Source: Pontibacter mangrovi
GTDB taxonomy: Bacteria > Bacteroidota > Bacteroidia > Cytophagales > Hymenobacteraceae
Length of the DNA: 64,000 bases
Direction: 5' to 3'
Assembly: GCF_006385705.1 (NCBI RefSeq)
Contig: NZ_VFRQ01000007.1
Coordinates: 278,377 to 342,376 of the forward strand
Part shown: one piece after another, positions 17,625 through 25,884 of the stretch
Position numbering within the stretch: the first letter of the stretch is position 1
Layout: every line of letters starts with the position of its first letter
Position numbers and translations under genes: made by a program
The notes under the pieces: model-generated
The model's database searches: none
Seen by the model: only the letters and a program-made list of their open reading frames with translations
What the model was told of the DNA's origin: nothing

Positions 17625-17646
17625 CGAATACACAAAGCAGTTTCAT

Positions 17647-17886
17647 TTATCGTACCCAGTTTTTACGCTCGCTAAAGTGATTGCAGCCAAAGCCTGCCCC
17701 TGTTATCATTTCAAAGCGCTTGGGTTTAGTGTCCTGAGGCCCTTCGTGCACGAGGGGCAAAACATAAGACGGTTCCAGGGCATGCTGGCCTGTAAGTTCG
17801 TCGCATACGCCGAACTCCTTACTTTGTAGTTGTACCTTGCCTGGGTCCTGTGCCCAGTGGGTGCAGTGGTTACATGTTGCTTCCAT
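17647..17886 (-). CDS. Small cysteine-rich hypothetical protein
   Basis: 79 residues. CxxC at residues 5-8 (CNHCTHW), a further Cys in FGVCDE and one in GCNHFS suggest a small metal-binding fold. I do not recognise a named family. A start codon, a terminator directly downstream and a gene-sized gap on both sides support it as real. It may be a redox or zinc protein; this is a guess from cysteine spacing. Confidence 0.6.
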   Translation of the reverse strand: MEATCNHCTHWAQDPGKVQLQSKEFGVCDELTGQHALEPSYVLPLVHEGPQDTKPKRFEMITGAGFGCNHFSERKNWVR

Positions 17887-18017
17887 AACTTTTTGGTTTT
17901 GATGGTATCTTGTATACCTGCAAGGGTAAAGGAAGGGTTGCTTCAGGCATAGGTTTTCTGGTAAACAGCCAACGCTTCAAGCATACTTTTAGCAAAAGGC
18001 ATTTAGACAAACCGGTT

Positions 18018-18047
18018 TTGCTGCAAGCATTTTAGGCCATACCTTTG
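18018..18047 (+). promoter_or_regulatory. Promoter of the carbonic anhydrase gene
   Basis: TTG (18018-18020), 19 nt, TACCTTTG (18040-18047) is a full match to the Bacteroidota consensus, 50 nt before the start codon. Confidence 0.75.
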
Positions 18048-18097
18048 CCAACTAAGCATGTACCCTGTAACTATACTTAACTATACACTTCAAACCT

Positions 18098-18739
18098 ATG
18101 ACACCTTACGAACAGCTTTTTGAAAATAACCGCAAGTGGATAGAGCAGAAGACCGGCTCTAATAAGGACTTCTTTAAGCAGCTTGCGCTGGACCAAAACC
18201 CGGAGTTCCTGTACATCGGGTGCAGCGACAGCCGCGTGACTGCCGAGGAAATGATGGGTGTTGGGCCCGGCGAACTGTTTGTGCACCGCAACATCGCCAA
18301 CCTGGTTACCAGCATTGACCTGAACGTGATGTCGGTCATAAACTATGCTATCCGGGCGCTAAAGGTAAAGCACATTATCGTGTGCGGCCACTACGACTGC
18401 GGCGGCATTAAAGCGGCCATGACCCCGCAAGACCTGGGCCTGCTCAACCCATGGCTGCGCAACATCCGGGATGTATACAGGTACCACAAAGACGAATTGA
18501 AAGCCATCACCGACGAGCGCCAGCGCTACGACCGGCTGGTGGAACTGAACGTGATTGAGCAGTGCACCAACGTGATCAAAACGGCGGCTCTGCAGCTCAG
18601 CTACCAGGCCGAAGGCTTTCCGCAGGTGCACGGTTGGGTGTTCGATATCAAGACCGGCCGCATCAAAGACCTGAACATCGATTTCGAGCATATCCTGCAC
18701 GACATCAAAGACATTTACGACCTCACAAAAGGGGCGTAA
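18098..18739 (+). CDS. Beta-class carbonic anhydrase
   Basis: 213 residues. The zinc ligands C42 (GCSDSR), H98 and C101 (CGHYDCGG) and the D44/R46 pair are all present, which defines beta-carbonic anhydrase. It interconverts CO2 and bicarbonate in the cytoplasm for anaplerotic carboxylation and pH balance. It has a consensus promoter and a shared terminator, so it is a single transcription unit. Confidence 0.95.
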   Translation: MTPYEQLFENNRKWIEQKTGSNKDFFKQLALDQNPEFLYIGCSDSRVTAEEMMGVGPGELFVHRNIANLVTSIDLNVMSVINYAIRALKVKHIIVCGHYDCGGIKAAMTPQDLGLLNPWLRNIRDVYRYHKDELKAITDERQRYDRLVELNVIEQCTNVIKTAALQLSYQAEGFPQVHGWVFDIKTGRIKDLNIDFEHILHDIKDIYDLTKGA

Positions 18740-18800
18740 GTACGTTAGACAGCCAGTCCTTTTAGGTAAAAAATAAAGCTGCTGTTCTCCGCTTCATATT

Positions 18801-18840
18801 AAAAAAGGACCTGCGCGTGATGGCGTTCAGGTCCTTTTTT
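18801..18840. terminator. Bidirectional terminator
   Basis: AAAAAAGGACCTG pairs with CAGGTCCTTTTTT around a 14-nt loop, between the convergent carbonic anhydrase and DUF5686 genes. Confidence 0.85.
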
Positions 18841-18864
18841 AATGTGCGGCAAGTATAAATGAGT

Positions 18865-21471
18865 TTAAAAGTCGAACTTAAACGTGGCCCTTACCCCTAG
18901 GTCCGACACGTTTGGGTGGTTCAGGTAGGTCAGGCGCTTTACCAGGTCCACCCGGAAGAAGTTAAGAATATTGCCTACGCCTACACTCGTTTCGATGTAA
19001 GGCTTGCGCGCCAAGGTATAGGTTGCCTGCTGACCGTCGGCAAAAACCGGGAAGTGCAGCACGTTCGGGTTTGCCGACGGCTGGTTCTCCTCCCGTACTT
19101 TCCCGTAAAGAGCCTTTAGCGTGATAAATTCCCGGAACTTGGTTTTCTTCAGCAAAGGTATTTTATTGAATATAAACCCGTTGAACGTGTGGTCGATGTG
19201 CAGGCTGGCATACTGGTCGCTCACAAACTCCAGGAAGTTCATCAGGTTATAAGCCTGCAGTTGATAGGCATAAGACTGGTTGGCGCGATGGATCGTGAGG
19301 AGCGGGAACGGCACCTGCCCGAAAATATAACCGCCCTCTGCTACCACATCAGAGTACCCTAGTTGCGACAGGTAAAAGCGCTTGTACATGTTCAAAGCCA
19401 CCTTCTGGTAGGCATACTGGCTGTCCATGGCTCCTTTCAGGCCGGCAGCGGCGCGCAAGGTAACCACCGGGTTGCGGCCGGAAACCGGGGTGCGGTAAAG
19501 CTTGCCCTGCAGAAACTGCTCGTTCGGCGCCCAGCGCAGCTCCAGCGTTGCCTCCGAAGTTGTCAGGTTACTCAGCATGGCCGGTTCCTGGTCGTCACCT
19601 GCCTCCCCTGCCCTCACGAACTGCAAGGAACCCGCCGGGCTTTGCTGCCAATTCCTGAAGCCCAGCTTATACGAAAAGTGGTTCTCGAATTCGTGCAGGT
19701 ACTCCAGGTTGTATGTCTCGTTGTACAGCAGCTTATCGTTCTCCCCACGCTTAAAGGACAGTAGAATGTTATCTTCCTGCACAAACTGCAGGTCCTGCCC
19801 CGGAATTCTGGTGTCTTTCAGGTAGCTGACCCGCAGGGCCTTTACCGGGAAAGACCACACGGAGCGGCCCGTCAGGGAGTAGCTGCCCCCTACATAGTAT
19901 TTCCATTTCTCGTCTTTAAACCCGTAGGCAGTATAAGCATCCAGCATCACTTTCTTGCTGAAATTATCCGTGGTGCGCCCACCGAGCCGCAACCTGAAGC
20001 CCTCTACCGGGTTAAAGCTGTAGAAAGCGTTTATCGGGCCAATCTCCACGTCCGGCCCCAGCCGCTTATAGCCGGCAATCAGGGCAGTGGCCCAGTCCAT
20101 GGTGCGGTTGTATGACTTCATCTGCACCAGGCTATCCAAAGTAGTATAAGTATTCGCCTCCGCGGCAGAGAGCGAATCCTGGCGTACGCTTTCCCAGTAT
20201 GCCTCGCTTTGCTGCTCCGTGTGCTGGGATAGCACCAGCGCCGGCCCATCATAAAACGCATCAGGCTGCGGCTCATGCAGCTTATAATCCTGGTAAGAAA
20301 CCACGCGCTCCCCGTAAAAGCCCATGTCGCTGTGCTGGCTCATCCCGAAGTCCACCTTTAGCTGGCTCTTGCTTAACTGGTAGCGCCCATCCTGGCCACG
20401 CTCAAAATCCTGGCTCACTTTCAGGTCCCGCACCCAGTTAATACTTACCCCTTTGCTCACGGCCATGTCCACGCGCTGCACGGCATAGGCGCCATCCAGG
20501 GTAACATACAGCTCTCCGGTAAACATAAAAGCAGTGGGGTTGCGCGGCTCAAAGAGGAGCTTTGCCAGCTTCTGCCCCGTTTCGGCAGTAACCGTGTCCT
20601 TCAGGTAAAACTTATAGAATGCAGGGGCCATGTCGGCGATAGGGCTCAGGAACTGGTTGGTGAGAATGGGGATGTTGTTCTCATAAATATCGATGTCCTG
20701 GTACATGTGCTTCATGTAGGCCATCACGCCTTTATTGTCGATGTACTCACCGAAATTGACTTTCTTCTCTGCCTCCACCAGCTTTTTCCTGCTCTCCGGC
20801 TCTTTGCGGAAGAAGTGTTGCGCTACCTCCTCCTGCACATAAAACGGAAGTATGGCTTTGCCGGGCAGCACGGTGGTATCCAGGTTCTCAAGTATAAAAT
20901 CATACTTGCGCAGGAAGATGTTCCGTCGCAGCTTTGCGGGCGTATTCACCAGCGACATCTGCGTTTTCTCATACTGCACGTACTGCAGGTAATCGTAGCG
21001 TTCGGGCCTGTTTTTATACTTATTATCCACGATGAGGCGGATCAGGTCTACGGCCGGATTGTCCTTGTTGCTATACTTTACCTTCCGCTTCTTGCCCACC
21101 ACTTGCACTTCGCTCAGCTGCCTGGCGTCCGGCTGCAGGCGCACATCCAGGGTCTGGTCTTTGCCGGGGCTAACGGGCAGCGCAACCGGGCCATAGCCCA
21201 GGTAAGAAAACTGCACCTTGCTGACGGCCTGGTTGGTGCGCAGCTGGTAATTTCCTTCATAGTCGGTGCTGGTGCCCAGGCTGGTGCCAGGCACAAAAAC
21301 CGAAACCCCGATCAGGCGCTCGTTGGTAACGGCATCCGTAACATTTCCTTTGATAGTGGTAATGCTTGGCTGTGCTGCCGCAGGGCCAGCTGCTAAGCCG
21401 GTAAAAACAAGCAGCAACAGGCAGAAAAGGCGTACGCAGGGCCTTCTGTTTAAAAAGCTGATGAAGCACAT
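18865..21471 (-). CDS. DUF5686 outer-membrane protein with carboxypeptidase-like domain
   Basis: 868 residues. A signal peptide ends near AAAQ (about 34). A carboxypeptidase-regulatory-like beta domain follows (about 38-115: IKGNVTDAVTNERLIGVSV, YEGNYQL), and the rest is the DUF5686 region, ending in an outer-membrane beta-strand pattern with terminal F. Proteins of this layout are common in Bacteroidota and sit in the outer membrane without a TonB plug. The role is unknown. A leader of about 250 nt separates the start from a promoter-like element at 21722-21729. Confidence 0.85.
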   Translation of the reverse strand: MCFISFLNRRPCVRLFCLLLLVFTGLAAGPAAAQPSITTIKGNVTDAVTNERLIGVSVFVPGTSLGTSTDYEGNYQLRTNQAVSKVQFSYLGYGPVALPVSPGKDQTLDVRLQPDARQLSEVQVVGKKRKVKYSNKDNPAVDLIRLIVDNKYKNRPERYDYLQYVQYEKTQMSLVNTPAKLRRNIFLRKYDFILENLDTTVLPGKAILPFYVQEEVAQHFFRKEPESRKKLVEAEKKVNFGEYIDNKGVMAYMKHMYQDIDIYENNIPILTNQFLSPIADMAPAFYKFYLKDTVTAETGQKLAKLLFEPRNPTAFMFTGELYVTLDGAYAVQRVDMAVSKGVSINWVRDLKVSQDFERGQDGRYQLSKSQLKVDFGMSQHSDMGFYGERVVSYQDYKLHEPQPDAFYDGPALVLSQHTEQQSEAYWESVRQDSLSAAEANTYTTLDSLVQMKSYNRTMDWATALIAGYKRLGPDVEIGPINAFYSFNPVEGFRLRLGGRTTDNFSKKVMLDAYTAYGFKDEKWKYYVGGSYSLTGRSVWSFPVKALRVSYLKDTRIPGQDLQFVQEDNILLSFKRGENDKLLYNETYNLEYLHEFENHFSYKLGFRNWQQSPAGSLQFVRAGEAGDDQEPAMLSNLTTSEATLELRWAPNEQFLQGKLYRTPVSGRNPVVTLRAAAGLKGAMDSQYAYQKVALNMYKRFYLSQLGYSDVVAEGGYIFGQVPFPLLTIHRANQSYAYQLQAYNLMNFLEFVSDQYASLHIDHTFNGFIFNKIPLLKKTKFREFITLKALYGKVREENQPSANPNVLHFPVFADGQQATYTLARKPYIETSVGVGNILNFFRVDLVKRLTYLNHPNVSDLGVRATFKFDF

Positions 21472-21978
21472 AGCTTATTGGATTATCATAATGAATGTAT
21501 AGCAGGCAGATGAGGGCAGATAGGAGGCGACACTTCCTTTCTCCTCCTATCGGCCCCGTCACCGAAGTTTTTGATTTGGGAAATCAAGCCCGGCAGTACG
21601 TTTTGCTGAAGTAGAATATTGCCGTGATTGCAAAGAAAAAAGGGAGCGTCTCCTGAGATGAGCACCTGCGTGATTGTCCTACAGGGATCTTCCTTCCTCA
21701 ACGCCCGGCCTTTTTCGGGCGCAAAAGTAACAGGTTAAAGTTTTAACTTGTATGCAGTGGCTCTGAAATTTTATAGTGCCGCAGGTTCCACAAGCCCTGC
21801 CACCGCCGAACCTAAAAGGATTTAAGCGCATCCCGGCTGCACTTTGTCCGGTAAAAACGGCCCTTCGTCTTATAAACCCGAGCCGAGGTCGCTTCCGAGA
21901 TATATAATCCCTACTTTTGCCCACCATTGTCGCTACAAATGATGTAGCTACTATCACCATTAACCCTAGCGTTTAACT
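21472..21978. other. Divergent intergenic region
   Basis: 507 bases between the DUF5686 gene (minus) and a membrane-protein gene (plus). It holds a minus-strand promoter-like element with an adjacent palindrome, a structured leader (21630-21729), and TACTTTTG on the plus strand at 21912-21919. Two short minus-strand frames here show no domain. Confidence 0.5.
21630..21729 (-). ncRNA. Possible structured leader or small RNA
   Basis: On the minus strand, TACTTTTG (21729-21722) is followed at once by a hairpin CGCCCG/CGGGCG, a purine-rich stretch (GAGGAAGGAAG) and a CCTG/CAGG stem, and it ends with GGAGacgCTCCC plus TTTTTT (21643-21630). GTTAAAgtTTTAAC (21734-21747) overlaps the upstream promoter region. 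I do not recognise an Rfam family. It could be a 5' leader of the DUF5686 mRNA with an attenuator or a separate small RNA. Confidence 0.3.
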
Positions 21979-22443
21979 TTGAGCACAAAAAATCAGCTGT
22001 TGGCCCTTGCGCTTTACCAAATCATTGGCGGCCTGCTCGGTATAGCCCTTACGGTGTGGGTAATGTTTGGCCAGGATACTACCGTTACCCTGCCGGCCCT
22101 GCGCCTGAGCTTGGTGGCCGGGGGGCTTTACCTGTTCTCCATACTTTGCGGGCGCCTTCTGCTCCGGCAGCCGGGGCGCGGCCTGCGCTTTTCGCTGCTC
22201 AACCAGGTACTGCAGGTGCTCCTCTTCTCCTTCGGCACTTACGGGTATCAGTATGTGGCGGGCCTGCGCCTGAGTGTAGGCGTGGACATGGTTGGCGGCT
22301 GGGTTTTCAAATTCAGGATGGCCCTCTCCTCCTTCCACTTCAGCCTGGACAGTGATTTAGGCCAGAAGTATATCGGGCTCAACCTGGTGGCGCTTTTCCT
22401 GATTTTCTGGATGGAACGCCTGCTGGAAAAGGTGCGGACATAG
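21979..22443 (+). CDS. Small integral membrane protein, unknown function
   Basis: 154 residues starting with TTG, since no upstream ATG fits and the next in-frame ATG would delete the first helix. About four hydrophobic helices are visible (residues about 7-30, 40-60, 68-88, 125-145) with a basic turn between the second and third. No named family is recognised. It lies between the DUF5686 intergenic region and the TetR gene and appears to be transcribed alone. Confidence 0.65.
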   Translation: MSTKNQLLALALYQIIGGLLGIALTVWVMFGQDTTVTLPALRLSLVAGGLYLFSILCGRLLLRQPGRGLRFSLLNQVLQVLLFSFGTYGYQYVAGLRLSVGVDMVGGWVFKFRMALSSFHFSLDSDLGQKYIGLNLVALFLIFWMERLLEKVRT

Positions 22444-22584
22444 TATTGTTTAGCACCGGGTGTTCGTCACGCAAAGTATAACTTTATACAGTGCTTTAGC
22501 AGAAACAGCAAAAGGAGCCTAAACAATTTAGCCTCACAGCGCTTTATTAAACATTCCAGCCAGAAAAAGGAAACATCTTCGCCC

Positions 22585-22614
22585 TTGGCTATTCATAAGA
22601 TGGTTTTATCTTTG
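22585..22614 (+). promoter_or_regulatory. Promoter of the TetR-family regulator gene
   Basis: TTG (22585-22587), 19 nt, TATCTTTG (22607-22614), a full consensus match 32 nt before the start codon. Confidence 0.75.
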
Positions 22615-22645
22615 CAGCCGAATGAACATTCAATAGACAGAAGGT

Positions 22646-23218
22646 ATGGAGCCGATAGCTGATAAAAAGAAAGCCATTTTTGAGAGTACACTGGAGCTGG
22701 TGAAGGAAAAAGGCTTCCATGGTACACCCATGAGCCTGGTAGCCAAACGGGCTGGCGTGGCGGCAGGCACCATTTACCATTACTTTGAGAGCAAGGAAGA
22801 GCTAATTCAGGAGCTTTACCAGTACATCAAGAGGCAGGTTATTGAGGTGGTGCAGCGGGAGGACGCAACTGATAAGCCCTATCGCCAATGTTTCTTTAAC
22901 CTTTGGTATGGGCTTTACCATTACTATCGGCATAACGCCAATGTGCTGATGTTCTTTGAGCAGTTCGTTACCTCGCCTTACAATATTTACAAAGACGAGT
23001 TGGGCAAAGATGAGTTCTTCCGGTTGTTGTTCGGCTTCTTTGAGCGGGGCATCGCAGAAGGCCATCTAAAGCAGGTAAGCCCCAAAATAATGGGCACGCT
23101 GGCACACAGCAACGTGATCGCTACCGTCAAAATTCAGGCCTCTGGCCGGCTCGACCTGCAGGAGGGCGACCTGGAGGAGATACCCCGCATTTTGTGGGAT
23201 GGCATGCGCAAACAATAG
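22646..23218 (+). CDS. TetR/AcrR-family transcription regulator
   Basis: 190 residues. The N-terminal helix-turn-helix is typical (MSLVAKRAGVAAGTIYHYFESKEELI, residues about 30-55). The remaining helical part would bind a ligand. It lies 138 bp before a complete RND efflux operon in the same direction and is the likely local repressor. The operator is not known; a 14-bp palindrome directly after its stop codon is one candidate but also matches the genome-wide iterated word. Confidence 0.9.
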   Translation: MEPIADKKKAIFESTLELVKEKGFHGTPMSLVAKRAGVAAGTIYHYFESKEELIQELYQYIKRQVIEVVQREDATDKPYRQCFFNLWYGLYHYYRHNANVLMFFEQFVTSPYNIYKDELGKDEFFRLLFGFFERGIAEGHLKQVSPKIMGTLAHSNVIATVKIQASGRLDLQEGDLEEIPRILWDGMRKQ

Positions 23219-23220
23219 CA

Positions 23221-23234
23221 TAAAGTATACTTTA
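23221..23234. repeat. 14-bp palindrome, full form of the iterated AAGTATA word
   Basis: TAAAGTATACTTTA is a perfect palindrome that joins AAGTATA and TATACTT. Ten-base versions (AAGTATACTT) also occur near 35600 and inside the P-type ATPase gene near 50585. Here it may also serve as an operator between tetR and the efflux operon. Confidence 0.5.
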
Positions 23235-23356
23235 ACTGAAGCATTACCCGAAACACATATTATACAACTATGAGAAAAAAATGAATAACACCGTACGCCG
23301 CAACTTCAGAACCCATTATCAGAAAATTTACAACACCTAGTATACAGAACAACTAC

Positions 23357-24688
23357 ATGAAAGTAATGAGACGTTTAAGGCAAATGCTCCTTTGCGTGTT
23401 GATTTGCCCTGCGCTGGCACTGGCGCAAGAGGGCACGCCGCAGGCAGCCAAAAGCCTTACACTGGAACAGTGCGTGGACTATGCGCTGGAGAACAGGGCG
23501 GCTGTGGAGCAGGTCCTGCTCGACCAGGCCATCGGGGAGCGCGAGATAAAAGCCGACCTCTCAGGCTGGTTTCCCCAGATTAACGCCAGTTTTAACGGAA
23601 GCAACAACATTAAGCTGCAGCAGACTGTCTTCGGCGACCAAGTGGTAACGCTTGGCCAGAAGTATAACTCTAACCTGTTGCTGGAGGCCAACCAGACCAT
23701 CTACAGCAGCGAGTTGCTATTGGCTTCCAAAGCCGCGCGCTTTACCCGCCAGCAGCTCGACCAGCAGATCATCGACACAAAAATCAATACCGTGGTGGCG
23801 GTGAGCAAGGCATTTTATGATGTGCTGCTTACGCAGGAGCAATTCCGCATCCTGCAAGTAAACCTGGCCCGCCAGGAGAAGCAGTACAACGATGCCCGCA
23901 GCAGGTATGAGGTAGGCCTGGTAGACAAAACCGACTATCAGCGGGCCGCCATAACGCTGGCCAATATCCGCAGCGACATCAAGCGCGCACAGGAAGGCAT
24001 CAAAGCAAAAGTAGCTTACCTCAAGCAGCTGATGGGCTACCCGATCGAGTCGGACCTGGACCTGGTGTATGATTATAGCCAAATGGAGCAGGCCGTGCTG
24101 GTGGATACGACCGAAATAGTGGACTTTGCCAGAAGGATTGAGCTGCAGCGGCTGCAGACACAGCGCCAACTGGTAGGGTTGAACACCGCCTACCGCAAGT
24201 GGAGCTTTTTGCCTACTGTGTCGGCTTTCGGCAACTACAACTGGCTATACTTTAACGACCGCTTTTCTGAGCTCTACAACACGGCCTACCCCACTTCCGC
24301 TGTGGGGCTGCGCGTTTCCGTGCCTATTTTCCAGGGTACCAGAAGATGGCAGAATGTGCGTATCGCCCAATTGCAGGAAGACCGCCTGGACCTGGAGATC
24401 GAAGATACCCGCAAGGCCATCAATACCGAATACCAGACAGCGCTTGCCAACTACAAAGGCGACTACACCGAATGGCGCACACTGCAGCAGAACCTGGAGC
24501 TGGCCCAGGAGGTGTACGACATCATTAAACTACAGTACGACGAAGGCGTGAAAGCCTACGTGGACCTGGTGGTGGCCGAGAGCGAGCTGCGCGCCACCCA
24601 GATAAACTATTACAACGCCCTTTACAACCTGCTGGCCAGCAAACTGGACTACCAGCGTGCCTTGGGTAACATAGACATCAACCAATAA
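23357..24688 (+). CDS. TolC-family outer-membrane efflux protein
   Basis: 443 residues with a signal peptide (LLCVLICPALALAQ). The LTLEQCVDYALENR start and two long helical repeats with conserved inner motifs (ARSRYEVGLVDKTDYQRA, IKLQYDEGVKAYVDLVVAES) define the TolC/OEP fold. It forms the outer-membrane channel of the efflux pump encoded by the next two genes. The spacing to the next gene is only a few bases. Confidence 0.92.
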   Translation: MKVMRRLRQMLLCVLICPALALAQEGTPQAAKSLTLEQCVDYALENRAAVEQVLLDQAIGEREIKADLSGWFPQINASFNGSNNIKLQQTVFGDQVVTLGQKYNSNLLLEANQTIYSSELLLASKAARFTRQQLDQQIIDTKINTVVAVSKAFYDVLLTQEQFRILQVNLARQEKQYNDARSRYEVGLVDKTDYQRAAITLANIRSDIKRAQEGIKAKVAYLKQLMGYPIESDLDLVYDYSQMEQAVLVDTTEIVDFARRIELQRLQTQRQLVGLNTAYRKWSFLPTVSAFGNYNWLYFNDRFSELYNTAYPTSAVGLRVSVPIFQGTRRWQNVRIAQLQEDRLDLEIEDTRKAINTEYQTALANYKGDYTEWRTLQQNLELAQEVYDIIKLQYDEGVKAYVDLVVAESELRATQINYYNALYNLLASKLDYQRALGNIDINQ

Positions 24689-24703
24689 TCATTGAAAAAG
24701 AGC

Positions 24704-25840
24704 ATGAAGAGCAGATATATGTGGCTGGCAGCAGCCATCGTTAGCCCCACTATACTTATGTCCTGCGGTGGTGATGAGGCCGGGCAACAGCAGATGAACC
24801 CGGCAGCCATGGCCGTTCCGGTTACCACTTATAAGGTATCGGAGCAAAGCGTAACTGGAAAAGACTCCTACCCCGGCACCGTGGTAGCGCTACAAGAGGT
24901 AGAGCTGCGCCCGCAAGTGGCAGGTTACATTACCAATATTTATGTGCAGGACGGCCAGCGCGTGACCATGGGGCAGAAACTCTACGAAATAGACCGCAGC
25001 AAGTACCAGGCCTCCTACCAGCAGGCGCAGGCCAACCTGGCTAGCGCAAAAGCCAACCTGGCAAAGGTGCAGAAGGACATGGAGCGCTATGAAAGACTGG
25101 CCGAAAAGGATGCTATAGCCAGCCAGCAGGTGGATTATGCCCGCACCGCCGTGCAAACGGCCCAGGCGCAGGTAGCCGCCGCACAGGCGCAGGTGCAGAG
25201 CGCCTCCACTGATTTGGGCTACGCTGTCATCAACGCGCCTTTCTCCGGCATCATCGGCATCTCACAGGTACGCGTGGGCGCGCAGGTTTCGCCGGGCCAG
25301 CCCTTGCTGAACACCATCTCTACGACAGACCCGATGGCCGTAGACTTTGCCATAAATGAGCAGGAGATCAGCCGTTTCGGCAGAATGCAGCAGGGCAACC
25401 AACCCGACTCGCTTTTTACGCTTACGCTGAACAATGAAGAGCAGTACCCGCAAACAGGCAAACTGGTGGCCATAGACAGGGCCATCGGCCGCCAGTCGGG
25501 CACCACCACCGTTCGGGTACAGTTCCCGAACCCGAATGGTGCGCTCATACCGGGCATGACCGTTGGCGTGAACGTGCTGAACCAGGACATCGGCGAGCAG
25601 CTGGTAATCCCTTACAAGGCCGTATCGGAGCAGTTGGGTGAGTTTTACGTGTATGTGGTGCAGGGCGACTCGGCTGTGCAGCAGAACGTGCAACTAGGCA
25701 CTCGCTTTGGCGGCAACATCGTGATACGGGAGGGGCTGAAAGACGGCCAGCAGGTAGTGACGGAAGGCATTCAGCGGCTACGCCAGGGAGCGAAAGTACA
25801 AGTTGGCGCGCCGCAGCAGCAATCAGAAGCTAAAAAGTAA
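24704..25840 (+). CDS. RND periplasmic adaptor (membrane fusion protein), lipoprotein
   Basis: 378 residues from ATG at 24704. A TTG at 24692 would add four residues, and I preferred ATG. A lipobox (ILMSC) makes it a lipoprotein. The order is lipoyl half (VELRPQVAGYITNIYVQDG), Ala/Gln-rich coiled hairpin (about 100-160), second lipoyl half (NAPFSGIIGIS), then beta-barrel and membrane-proximal domains. It links the inner-membrane RND pump to TolC. It sits between the two partner genes in one operon. Confidence 0.92.
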   Translation: MKSRYMWLAAAIVSPTILMSCGGDEAGQQQMNPAAMAVPVTTYKVSEQSVTGKDSYPGTVVALQEVELRPQVAGYITNIYVQDGQRVTMGQKLYEIDRSKYQASYQQAQANLASAKANLAKVQKDMERYERLAEKDAIASQQVDYARTAVQTAQAQVAAAQAQVQSASTDLGYAVINAPFSGIIGISQVRVGAQVSPGQPLLNTISTTDPMAVDFAINEQEISRFGRMQQGNQPDSLFTLTLNNEEQYPQTGKLVAIDRAIGRQSGTTTVRVQFPNPNGALIPGMTVGVNVLNQDIGEQLVIPYKAVSEQLGEFYVYVVQGDSAVQQNVQLGTRFGGNIVIREGLKDGQQVVTEGIQRLRQGAKVQVGAPQQQSEAKK

Positions 25841-25884
25841 TTTCTACACTCTTTGCATAAAGAACTTATACTACCTATAGAAAG

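Noticed and set aside
21486..21960. Two short minus-strand frames before the DUF5686 gene
   Set aside because: They cover the promoter and structured leader, and the translations look random.
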